From NCBI GenBank assembly GCA_948146395.1, contig OX411545.1, positions 20,529,526 through 20,593,525 on the forward strand: a DNA stretch of 64,000 nucleotides, written 5' to 3'. The notes under the pieces are model-generated. The model was not told the origin of the DNA. It did no database searches and was given only the letters and a program-made list of their open reading frames with translations. Shown piece by piece: positions 44,206-56,500 of the stretch. This DNA comes from Fragum whitleyi (lineage: Eukaryota > Mollusca > Bivalvia > Cardiida > Cardiidae). Positions within the stretch are counted from its first letter, which is position 1; every line of letters begins with the position of its first letter. The position numbers and the translations under genes were made by a program.

Positions 44206-44677
44206 TCATTTTTTAGAATAACCAGGGGCCTGTTTTACTAAGCAATTTACAATCATTTTTTGCTCAAGTCAAAAATTAAAGTTGCTTTTACAGAGGTAAC
44301 TAAATATGGAATTCTGCCATACATTATCGCATTGAAATCTTCATCTAAAGACAATTCTAATGAAATATTGCAAGGCAGAATCTAACAATGAATGAAAACA
44401 TCAGGTACGATTTGTGATTTTGACATACTATCAAGCAGAAGTGAAATGATGACCTGTCATTTCTGCCTTTATTGTTAAAGATGTGCAATAAAGCTTATTT
44501 AAGTGTTCTGACAACCTTCATTCACTCAGGTCAACCAACAAGAACTTGCTTTTTATGCAACTTCAGTGATCAAAATATTTAGCAGACAAATTATTCTTTT
44601 ATCTGAGGGGGTCTGCAACATTTTGATAAGTCTAAAAATTCAGTAAAAGATTAACACATCCAAAATAAAATAAACTA

Positions 44678-45400
44678 GAACTGTCGCAGAGCGGACTAAT
44701 ACCCCCCACAAGCGCTTTGTCAGAATTCAAGTGCTATTAGTGCAGGATGTGTTTGTAACTAATATTGAGGTCATATGTAGCATTTGCATGAAGTTTCATG
44801 ATTCTAGGTCACTTAGTTTTTGAGTTAAGAGTCCAGATATGAAAATTGAACAAAAATTGACTGTGACCTTGACCTTTGACTTATATGACCCAAAAACAAT
44901 AGGGCACTTCCTTAGATCATAAGCAACATTTGCATAAAGTTTCATGCTTGTAGGTCACTTGGTTCTCGAGTTACAGTCCGGAAACAAAAATTGAACAATG
45001 GCTGACTGTGACCTTGACCTTTGACCTATGTAACCCAAAAACAATAGGGCACTTCCTTGGGTCATAAGGAACATTTGTATAAAGTTTCATGATTGCAGGC
45101 CACTTGGTTCTTGAGTTAGAGTCCGGAAATGAAAATTGAACAAAGGTTGACTGTGACCTTGACCTTTGACCTATATGACCCAAAAACAATAGGGCACTTC
45201 CTTGGGTCATAAGGAACATTTGTATAAAGTTTCATGATTGTAGGTCATTTGGTTCTTGAGTTAGAGTCCGGAAACGAAAAGGTCTACGGACGGACGGATG
45301 GACGGACGACTGGACGGATGAACGGATGGATGGACAGACAGACAGACATGGTGAAACCAATATACCCCCCTCTACTTCGTAGGTGGGGGGTATAACTACA
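44678..45400 (-). repeat. U-family repeat, inverted, with ~148-base internal units (copy 2 at 58062-58784)
   Basis: AACTAGAACTGTCGCAGAGC at the left and TACCCCCCTCTACTTCGTAG at the right, next to a GACGGACGGATGG run. Four internal units around CAATAGGGCACTTCCTTGGG and AAAGTTTCATGATTGTAGG. Confidence 0.85.
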
Positions 45401-46209
45401 CCATTTATACCCAAACAGTTTGCATAATGTTTATTTTCAAAGACATTTCAAACGCTTTCTAAAGCTAAATGAATGAAAACAAATCATAACAAAAACATAA
45501 ATATACAAAACTGTGGAAGTTTTCCAATTTTCTTATCATTTGATATAAAAGTTGTGAATGACAAGAGAGGTTTGTAAAACATTTATGCCCCCCATACGAG
45601 CAGGTTAATTGCCTATTCTTTGTCAATTAACAAAAAGCAGAGACTCAAAAATATGACGAATAAGAAATGGTTCTTGTTCACTGTACTTCTCCCAATAAGA
45701 TCTATCCACCTGAGAAGTTTCATGATTCTAGCTTGCACACTGTTTTAAGTTATACTGCAGACGAAAAAAAGTCTTCTGTCGGACAGGCCAACAAATGGAC
45801 AGACCAACAAGTGCAAAGTAATATGCCCCTCTTCTTTGAAAGGGGGGGGGGGAATAAAGAACAATTTCCATCAGTTAATAAAACAGAAAAGATAATGTTT
45901 AAATCTTAGTCAATCTTATCCAACTAGAACAACTGACTCTTGAGTTGGCTTGAATGATTCTGGAAATAATAAAACATTGATAGTGTTCACGGGCAATCAA
46001 TGTCTGCACTAGTGTTGGGCAATCGGTTTCAAATCACACACTCGATAATCACTTTAAAGTTGGAAGAGTAAATCAACTAATGATTGATTGTATAATCATT
46101 ATCTTCCAAATTAATACAGCACTCCCAGTATTATCCTTTCAAAAATAGAATTTGAAAGTTTAGTTTCAATTCATGACCTGAAGACTCTGCACATTTTTCT
46201 ACTAACTTC

Positions 46210-46283
46210 ATGGCTAAGCGTGAAACAGTTGTAACTGCCTATATAAACTTATAGGCAGTTACAACTGCTTAATGCTAAGCCAT
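46210..46283. repeat. P-family palindrome, copy 1 (copy 2 at 59595-59668)
   Basis: ATGGCTAAGCGTGAAACAGT and its mirror AACTGCTTAATGCTAAGCCA flank TAACTGCCTATATAAACTTA. Confidence 0.8.
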
Positions 46284-46654
46284 AAAACTGATGTCAGTTT
46301 CGAATACAAAATGTAATGGCTTTCATTTATGTGTTCGGAACTTATTAATCAATTAAAAAATCTTTTAGTCGATTATCACAATCGGAAGCCCAAACCAACT
46401 GATTATCGATTATAATTGATTAATCTGCCAATTGCTAGTCTGCACAATCCCTAAATGTTCTCTGATGAGGGTACTATCACAGGTGATGATTTAAAATCTG
46501 TAATGAGTGTTTGTATGTATAGGCACTGGGGCACTGTTTTGTCGCACAAATTGGTGTCCAAATTTGGGCTCTGACCACTGAAATGAGACAAAAAGTTGTT
46601 TGTAATTTCCTGCCAAACCAAAAATATTACAGAGAGGGTAATCATTTGATTCAG

Positions 46655-47030
46655 AGTAGGATCAATTTATATTTTCATTGAGTGAATGACAAAAGCTATA
46701 AACATAGTTTTTGTAGTTCACTCAATGAAATATTAATTGACCTTATTTAAAAACGAAATGATTGTTCTCTTTCCTTAATGCAAAACTGAGACAAAATGTG
46801 GAAATATTAGAACAAATCTTTGCAAAGCGTCATTTTGCATTTGATTGCTGTGCAACATTCATGATGACATCTCTTATTGAGCTCCACTAAAATAATGTCA
46901 GATAGGGTGAAGTGAACAGAACCCAGGTAGAATTTTTTGATAATTCCACTGGTTAGGAGGTGCGTTTATCAAGTGATAATCTACAGTTATTTCTGGATAA
47001 CCAACCAAAATATATTAAAGAAATCCCTGT
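46655..47030 (-). repeat. E-family repeat with palindromic arm (copy 2 at 60040-60415)
   Basis: AGTGAATGACAAAAGCTATA pairs with TTTTTGTAGTTCACTCAATG. Then come GACAAAATGTGG, CATTTTGCATTTGATTGCTG and GATAATCTACAGTTATT, as in the E units at 10360-11475. Confidence 0.75.
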
Positions 47031-47486
47031 GATTTAATACTTGAGAAAATAATGTGGAAGAAAAGGAGAAATTTAATCTTAATATTCCATACAACAAAGG
47101 GATGAACATCTGAGTAACACATTCTGTCTAGTTTCATGAAAATTGGCCCTATAGTTCAGATTTTGTTCAAAGTGTTATTTATAGGGTTTTGATTTTGTCT
47201 TAATTCAATTGAAAGGCATATATACCATATCTGGTTAAGATAGTGGATCTGTAATAATTCCAGAACAATTTGGAACTCATGATCTTTCACAATATTGACT
47301 GATGTTTCCTTACATTATTTCCCAAAATATTACAGAACTATAATGTGTCCACTACCTTGAGCAAAATCAAATCTAATTTTAACCATTCCCACCTTGTGCT
47401 GGTTTTGCACAATCATATCCTATCAATTTCATTGTTTTTTTTTTCAGTTTCAACTGAAATTGAAAGTGATAGAAAACCAAACCTAC

Positions 47487-47582
47487 CTTATTATTTTTGT
47501 TGTAGCGTCTATCTTGTTCTTGCTGGAATAAGTTTCCATTATGTTTATGATCATACGTGTGTTTATTCTTTACTTTCTTCAC
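47487..47582 (-). CDS. USP36: USP36 exon after DRGK, copy 1 (possibly penultimate)
   Basis: 96 bases between acceptor CTATTTCAG and a likely donor AAG/GTAGGT. It encodes VKKVKNKHTYDHKHNGNLFQ, then QEQDRRYNKNNK, comparable to the basic KKxK...FQ segment that follows DRGK in USP36. If the donor is not used, the frame continues about 38 codons to a stop near 47379. I could not find a convincing last exon further left. Confidence 0.75.
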
Positions 47583-50500
47583 CTGAAATAGAAGTATCAA
47601 ATAGATCTTATTTCAGGTAGAGGAACCATAATAGATTCGCAATATTTCAGCACACATGAACTTTCACAATGTTGACTGAGGTTTTCCAACGAAAGTCATT
47701 AGGACAGAATAAGCAATAATGTTGATTTAAAAGGTAAATTATGAACTTTCTTCAGTATTCCATGACCACTCCTTCAATATCCTTTATATATGTTACAGTT
47801 AAAAGTCCTTATGCCTAAATATCACTGTTCATTGTGAAGGATGCCTATAGTCAGTATTACTTTTTCACATTGAGGGCAACTCTGTAATGGGCAAACGTTC
47901 TTATATCAACGTACAAATCTCTTACAACCTTAAGGCAGAGTGGCAGATATATGTTACTATACCCATATCTCCTGTAAGGCTTTGAGAAGATTTACACTAT
48001 TAAGTTATAGAATTTTGACAGCCATTCCAATTTGAGCCAAATTATCGAATACACAGAGACAAAGGCCAAAGGAGTGTGAAATTGCACTGCATGGTCAACA
48101 TTAAGGTCTTTGACAGACAAAAATTTGAGAATAGAATCGAAATTAGCCAATATCAGCCACTTACTTTTCCTCTGTCTAACTCCCTGTCATATTCGTCATC
48201 AGATGATCGTTTTCTTGACACCACATAATCATGTTCTTTCTCTATATCCATTTGGGATTTGGTGCCATCCCAACTTAAAACTGAAACAAGATTTATAAAA
48301 ATATTGATAGCTTTTCGGCATTTTTTTTTTCATTGCATGCAATACCTCTTATAAATATAAACACATTTCTATGAAATTTAAATATTTCTGATACCACTTC
48401 TACCAATACATTCTTTGTGAGTCTCAAGTTACTCATCAAACCTAGAATTTGGATTTCTTTGTTTGAATGAGACTTTACGCCCCTTTTAACATTATTTCAG
48501 TCATATCAGGGGCTGGAGCACCTAACAATGGATTTCTGGTATTTCTCAAACCAGTACTATCATCACATCCTTTCCTAGCCTCAAGTGTTGCTGGGGGATC
48601 AAAAACTCGTAACTACAGCTTGAATAAGCTGGAGTTATAAGGTTTTGATCACCCACCGAACATAGGTCTACGAATATCAATCCATTGGTGAGAGACAAAT
48701 AGTCGGAAAGGATGAGTGCCACCGTCAGGGATCTGACCCTGGACCTCTAGATTGACAGTCCCACGTGCTACCACTTGGCTATGATGGCGTCTAGATTTTG
48801 GAATGATCCTAAATATTAAGGAGACAAAGACTGGAAAATATATTTGTAAATACCTTAGATAAGTCTGTAAAAAGACTTTTTATTTTGGTGAAAGATTTGT
48901 TTCTATGCACACTGTGTTCTTAGTCTACACAATGTACTTATGACATAAGCATTGCAGACTTTTTTACAACTATAATGTACATTTGATAATTCGTAACCAC
49001 CTAAATGAATTGTCTTATAACTAGAAAGAACTCAAATAAAAGGAATTGATAAGAAACTTTCTTCTTCATTTCTCTTACATTTCAAAATCATTAATGTATA
49101 AGAATCTTTGTATCTTGGGTAAGAAAACATCATTGGAAATGAAGAAATTGCTGAATCAATGTTTCTATAAACTTTTTTTATGAGAGTCAGTATGGGAACA
49201 TTGCAAGGGAAAGGAAGTTAATCTGAAAATAGCAAGTCTCACCTGGAGCTCCGTAACCACAAGATGCGCTGTGTTGTAACTGGCGAACAGTCTTATATTT
49301 ATCCAGATCATCAAAGGCAGCTTTTAAAGGCTTGTCTGTGTAACTGGTGGATTTCTTCACATTATCTTTCAGTGTAACAGTTTCATACAAGTGAGCATTC
49401 CCTGGCACTGAGGTGGTAGCATTCAACTTCTCATCAAATATAACTGAATTAGTTTTATTCTCTGTATATTTCTTCTCATTCACTTTAGGTGGAGAAGTTT
49501 TCCTGACAATGGAGGTGCATTCCTTAGAGTTCCAGTCACTCTCAGAAGAAGAGTCATCTGCATAGGGAACTAACTGGGATTTCTTGGTGAATTTTTTGGT
49601 TGTTTTATCTTTGGATTTTGCCATTACTTCTTCATCATCTGACAGAATCTTCTTACGTCCATCAGGTGAGGTTTCATATGTGATGGATTTTCCATCTTTA
49701 ATTTTCATCACAATTCTTTTATCATTGGGAGGGGTGGAGGGTGGAGTAGGGCCAGGTTTGACAGGTCTGTTGATCCCAGGGGAATACTTCTGAGGTTTAG
49801 GGGCCAAATTTATCTGGATCTTTTCCCGTTTAGCAGCTAAAGGACTTCCCATAGTTTTCATTGGAGTGGTGACACTGGGTTTATCTGAAAGGAAATAAAT
49901 AGATAACTCATTACCAGAGAACTAAATTTTAAACTTATCTTAATTCAAAGAAGTTAAAGACAACAATTTTAGCATCTGAAAGGAAATAAATAGATAACTC
50001 ATTACCAGAGAACTAAATTTTAAACTTATCTTAATTCAAAGAAGTTAAAGACAACAGTTTTAGCAGGGCTGGTGTTTGACACTTAAAAAAACCCTGCTTT
50101 CAAGATGACAAAACAGTGCAAACAGTCAGCCAATTATACCTACTTTGCATGAAAGTGCAAAGCCGGGTATAACTGAAAAAATGATTGCACCACTTTGTCA
50201 TCTTGAACGCAGGGCAGGGACTTGAACCTCAAAAACCTGAAAATATCCTATTTTGACCCATGAAATTACTGCCAGACAGGTAATTTTGACACCTTTAAAT
50301 TTTCATTTTTACATCTTGATGTTACTGCAAATTAAAACAAGAGGACCAAGGTGGTCCTAGATCGCTCACCTGAGTCTCTTTGACCCCTGGGACAACACAT
50401 TAATTAGATAGGCAGATGTCAAAAAGAAGATAATTGCCTAAGATCAATACCATGGAACGTTTTCAGCAAAGAGCAAGACAGATATGCCTTTTTGCTCTTT

Positions 50501-53500
50501 GATTCTATGTAAAAAGGGATGCACCCGGGTGGACCCAAAAAGTGACCCCAGGATCTTGACATGAACAAACTTGGAAGAGGTCAATAAGATGATGCTACAT
50601 TCTAAATATGAAAGCTGTCTGCCTTCTGGTTTCAGAGAAGAAGATTTATGAAGGTTTTCCCATTTTCACCCATCGTGCTCAGATGAGTTGAAAGGGATGC
50701 CCCCGGCTGGAGCCCAAATATGACCCAAGGGTCTTGATATGAACAAACTTGGTAGGGGCCAACAAGATGATGCATACCAAAAATGGAAGCAGTGTGCCCT
50801 CTGGTTTCGATTAATTAAAGAAGATTTTAAAAGATTTTCGCTCTTTGATTCTATGTAAAAAAGGGTTGCGCCCGGGTAAAGCCCAAATATGATCCTAGGG
50901 TCTTGATATGAACAAACTTGGTAATGGTCCACTAGATGATGCTACATTCTAAATATGAAAGCTGTCTGCCTTCTGCTTTCATAGAAGAAGATTTTTGAAG
51001 ATTTTCATTTTTTTACCCCTCGTGCTCATAAGAGATAAAGGGATGCACCCGTGCAAAGCCCAAATATGACCCAAGGGTCTTGTTATGAACAAACTTGGTA
51101 GAGGCCCAAAAGGTGATGCTACACACCAAATATTTAAACTGTCTGCCATCTGGTTACAGAGAAGAAGATTTTTAAAGATTTTCGCTCTTTGATTCTATGT
51201 AAAAAGGGTTGGGCCCGGGCAAAGCCCAAATATGACCCAAGGGTCTTGATATGAACAAACTTGGTAGAGGTCCACTAGATGATGCTACATACTAAATATG
51301 AAAGCTGTCTGCCTTCTGGTTTCAGAGAAGAAGATTTTTAAAGATTTTCATTTTTTCACCCTTTTTGTTAAGGGTAAAGGGAAAGTTAAGGGTGGATTTC
51401 ATTTATTTGAACAACTTTGGTAGAGCTTGACCCAAGGAACATCCCTGCCAAGTTTCATCAAGATTGGCCCACTGGTTTAGGAGGAGAAGATGTTTAAAGA
51501 AATTGTGGACGACGCACGACGGACGACGCACGACTGACGACGGACATTCTACGATCCCAATAGCTCACCTTGAGCACTTTGTGCTCAGGTGAGCTAAAAA
51601 GAGCACCACCTACGGGTGCCTACGCTCGGCGTCAAGTGCTGGATGGTGGGAAAAAATCTAAGTCGAAAAAGGGGCATAATTTGCACAAAATGCATCTGGA
51701 GTTATACCCCTTGATAGTATAGGTTGCTCTTTTGATGGTGAACATGTGTTCCAAGTTTCAAGTGAATGCCTTCAGTAGAACCAGAGATATAACAAAATGT
51801 CAAAGTTTTCGCACGACAACGACGACGACACGGAGGCTATAGCAATACCTCGGGTTTTCTCCGAAAACAGCCGAGCTAAATATTTTAGAATTCATTGTCT
51901 TCGTATCTTTAGAAGAGATTTGTGGGAAATATGAATCTCTGATAAGAATATGAAGGAGGCATTTGAAGAATTTTATCAGCATAACCAAGAATTATTGACA
52001 TATTATCCAGTTATTTTATTATTTTGATTCCTTCAACAACATGTTTTGACCCCTGGAAATTCCCAATCAATTTTTCAAGGACTCCTGAATTTAACAAGCA
52101 AAATAAAAAATGCCCTGTTTGGGTTGATGGAATTTTCCTAATACTTGGCTCTGGGGAAAGAAAAGAGGGTTCAAATGAAACACACACCCCTCCCCTACAA
52201 CCTGTGTATTTCATTTTCATGCAACATTTCAATGATCCCTTCTGCAGTTTATGCCCTATTCCTTTTGTGAACAACATTTTGACACAGTTTAGACTCTGAT
52301 CAGCCTGCACAGTTGTGCAGTCTGATCTCAGCATACACTGCCATCCTTTAAATTAAGCAGGAAAATGGTTAAAAATCTTGATAAACTAGAACAAGAGGGC
52401 CGTTGGCCCTGGGTCGCTCACCTGAGAAAAAAGCTTCATTACCTAGGTATGTCCATGCAACCACCGAAAGAGATTTTCACTTATTCAATCAGATAACATT
52501 TGAAATAATCATCCCCCCTCTGCTCCTCCCCTGGACATTATTTATTTAAGCTTTTTCCATAAAAGGTCTGTGATCAGCTTATCTATGCCAGATATACAGG
52601 CCGAGTCTGAGACTTTTAAAGTTTTCTTTAATGAGTTGATCAATCCATGTCAAATATAAAGGCTGTAGGGATTCAAAATTATCAACAAAGCACTCCCCCA
52701 AGATGCTCTGCACCTGGTGAATCTACATTCATGATTTTAGCTAATTCAATTAATGTCCATATGCTGATCATTCATACCAATTTTCAAGTCTGTAGGACAA
52801 CTGGTTCATTAGAAGAAGTTTAAAGATTTCAAAAATGACCCAAAGTACTACCCCCTCCCCAAGACACTCAGCACCTGGGGACCCTACAGTCATGATTTTA
52901 GCTATTTTTATTAATGTCAATATATTGATCACCCATGACAATTTTCAAGTCTGTAGGGTTCCTGATCCAGGAGAAGAATAAGGTTAAAGAATTCAAAATT
53001 GATCCAAAGTACTACCCCCTCCCCCCTAATGCTCCGCATCTGGTGGCCCTTCATTCATGATTTTAGCTATTTAGTTTAGATCCATAAGCTTATCATCCAT
53101 GCCAATATTGAAGTCTGTAGGGCTCCTGGTTCATTAGTAGATGAAGGTTACAAAATTTTCACAAAAGTACTACCCCCTCCCCCCTGGTGGCATTACAGTC
53201 ATGATTTTAGCTATTTTCATTAAGGTCTATGAGCTGATCCTCTATGCCAATTTTCAAGTCTGTAGGGCTTGTGGTTCAGAAGAAGAAGAAGGTTAAAGAT
53301 TGCAAAATTTTCACAAAAGTACTACCCTCTCTCCCCTGGTGCTCCGCACCTGGTGAATCAACAGTCATGATTTTATCTATTTATATAAAGGTCCATATTC
53401 TGATCATCCATGCCAATATTCAAATCTGTCAGGCTCCTGGTTCAGAAGAAGAAGAAGGTTAAAGATTACAAAATTTTCACAAAAGTACTACCCCCTCCCC

Positions 53501-56500
53501 TGTGGTGCTCTGCACCTGGCAGCCTAACAGATATGATTTTAGCTATTTTTATTCAGGTCTATAAGCTGATCATCCATGCCAATTTTCAAGTCTGTAGGGC
53601 TCCTGGTTCAGAAGAAGAAGAAGATTTAAGATTACAAATTTTTTACAAAAGTATTACCCTCTCCCCCCTGGTGCTCCGCACCTGGTGAATCAACAGTCAT
53701 GATTTTAGCTATTTATATAAAAGTCCATATGCTGATCATCCATGCCAATATTCAAATCTGTCAGGCTCCTGGTTCAGAAGAAGAAGAAGGTTAAAGATTA
53801 CAAAATCTTCACAAAAGTACTACCCCCTCCCCCCTGGTGCTCCGCACCTGGCAGCCTAACAGATATGATTTTAGCTATTTTAATTCAGGTCTATAAGCTG
53901 ATCATCCATGCCAATTTTCAAGTCTGTAGGGCTCCTGGTTCAGAAGAAGAAGAAGATTTAAGATTACAAATTTTTTACAAAAGTACTACCCTCTCCCCCC
54001 TGGTGCTCCGCACCTGGTGAATCAACAGTCATGATTTTAGCTATTTATATAAAAGTCCATATGCTTATCATCCATGCCAATATTCAAATCTGTCAGGCTC
54101 CTGGTTCGGAAGAAGAAGAAGGTTAAAGAATACAAAACCTTCACAAAAGTACTACCCCCTCCCCTGTGGTGCTCTGCACCTGGCAGCCTAACAGATATGA
54201 TTTTAGCTAATTTAATTCAGGTCTATAAGCTGATCATCCATGCCAATTTTCAAGTCTGTAGGGCTCCTGGTTCAGAAGAAGAAGAAGATTTAAGATTACA
54301 AATTTTTCACAAAAGAACTACCCTCTCCCCCCTGGTGCTCCGCACCTGGTGAATCAACAGTCATGATTTTAGCTATTTATATAAAAGTCCACATGCTGAT
54401 CATCCATGCCAATATTCAAATCTGTCAGGCTCCTGGTTCAGAAGAAGAAGAAGGTTAAAGATTACAAAATCTTCACAAAAGTACTACCCCCTCCCCCCTG
54501 GTGCTCCGCACCTGGCAGCCCAACAGATATGATTTTAGCTATTTTTATTCAGGCCTATAAGCTGATCATCCATGCCAATTTTCAAGTCTGTAGGGCTCCT
54601 GGTTCCGAAGAAGAAGAAGCTTAAAGATTACAAAATTTACCCAAAGTACTACCCCCTCCCCCCTGGTGCTCCGCACCTGGTGGCCCAAAAGATATGATTT
54701 TAGCTATTTTAATTCAGGTCTATGAACTGGGACTACTCTGCAACGTGCTACCCGGTAACTGTAACGGCTTTGCAAGACCAGATACGTCAGATACGCCTTT
54801 TACCTCTACATAATGTAATACTTAACAATAGGAAATGACATGGTTAAAAGTATGTGCAATAAATCTCAACTACGGTTCTCAAATCACTCATATAATGTAG
54901 TTAAGATGATGGCAGACAGATGGTTAGACAAACAAAAACATGAACACCAGCAAAAACTACAGTAATGATTGATGCAGGCATCAAATGATTACAGTAGAGA
55001 TAAAAACGGCACGTTGGTGTCATCTTTGCACGCATAACGAAGAGAATTCGAAAATTTGAAAATAAAAGGAAGAGTATCCGGATATACAAATATCCGAAAT
55101 TTGAAATCGCCCTAAAACCGTATCTAGACCTGTCAAGTCGGGCACCCCTAGTGCAAAAGTTATTTACCATGGACAAAAACTGGCACTTTCGTCCGGCGTG
55201 TCACGATCGACCCAATATTTTTACATAAGAGCCTAGACTAAATAGGGTTCATCCTTGTGACCTGGTTAACATTCTGACCAAGTTTCATGAAGATTGGTCC
55301 ATATTTTTTTGCCTCTATAGTGTAAACAAGAAATTTGTCTTTAAGGCCCCTATTCCCGTGATATAGCATGGATCCTTCCTATTTTCGATAGGCTTCATCC
55401 TTGTGACCTGGCCAACATTCTGACCAAGCTTCATAAAGATCAGGCCATATTTGTGGCCCCTAGAGTGTAAACACTTTAATTGTTGACGTCGGACGACAGA
55501 CGACGCACGATGGACATTCAATGAATACAAAGCTCACCTTGAGCACGATGTGCTCAGGTGAGCTAAAAATAGAGCTAACATGACAGACAGATGGCCATTA
55601 AACAAAATCCATTCATGGAAAAAACAATTGAGCATGCCTTCGAAGGATGCATATGTGTCCCGTCTTGGTCGTGTGTAAAGTGTCAACCCTAGTCAGCATG
55701 CAAATATTGCACAGGCTGACTAGTGCCAAAACTTTTCCCACTTAGCTCATTTCTGAATCTAGAATGACCAGTCTACGTTCCTTACAAGAATTTTTGAAGT
55801 GCATCCACCGGTTGACCTCTACTGGAACAAATATATTTTTTAAGCTTATATTTTTTCAGAGTTCCCCGATGGTCCCTTTTCCTGTGACAGGTCATATATC
55901 TATGTCACTAATTTTAGCTCACCTGAACACAAATTGCTCAAGGTGAGCTATTGTGATCACTCATTGTTTGGTCTTCTTTCACTATTTTCTTTAAATATCT
56001 TCTCCTCCTAAACCACTGGGCCAATCAAGCTGAAACTTGGCTGGGATTTTCAGTGGGTGAGTTTAAGTTGTTTTAATTTAATTCTATCACAAACTCTGAT
56101 TGCTATGGTAACAGAAAGGCCAAAAATCTAAGAAAAAAATATTCTCATAAACCACTAGGCCAATCAAGTTGAAACTTGGCAGGGATGCTGCTTGGGTAAA
56201 ACTCTTCAAAAGCTGTTAAAAGAATTTAATTAAATTCAAAACTCTGGTTTCCATGGTAACATAAAGGTTGAAATTTGGCCGAAATTGCCAAAGAACTTTT
56301 TTTGAAAAATGTTCTCCCCCTCAACCACTAAGTTGAAACTTGACCAGGATGTTCCTTGTGTGAAGCTCTACTGAAGTTGTTTGAAAATACATGCTTATAT
56401 GAAGGAGCAGACATGGTAACAAGAAATGAATGGACAGATGAAGATGTGTCCTTTTTTGGTTTTTGTTACGCTTGTTATAAATTCAAATGGGCAATTCAAA

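Larger units (their letters stand above)
43451..44677. other. Duplicated segment, non-coding part
   Basis: Contains the palindrome 43814-43892 and the SINE fragment 44060-44205. The rest is AT-rich with no recognised feature. The same holds for copy 2 (56835-58061). Confidence 0.5.
41347..49367. repeat. 8-kb segmental duplication, copy 1
   Basis: This 8021-base segment matches 54727-62774 in direct orientation. By eye there are about 16 substitutions and five length changes (for example a 4-base change near 42799, homopolymer differences near 45850 and 47440, and a 22-base hairpin arm missing near 49155), roughly 99.8% identity. It starts inside the right part of the large TIR element and ends inside the USP36 642-base exon. 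It carries the USP36 3' exons, a SINE, U and S repeats and two perfect palindromes. Confidence 0.97.

Noticed and set aside
53410..54624. Four near-identical 72-92-residue open frames spaced 332 bases apart, resembling a gene family or a repeat protein.
   Set aside because: They follow the tandem array period exactly, are rich in KKKK and PPP from the array's GAAGAAGAAG and CCCCTCCCC, and lack splice context. They are by-products of the repeat.
52391..54726. Regularly spaced repeats that might suggest a CRISPR-like array.
   Set aside because: The monomers are 166 bases and contiguous with no unique spacers, and the window is animal nuclear DNA.
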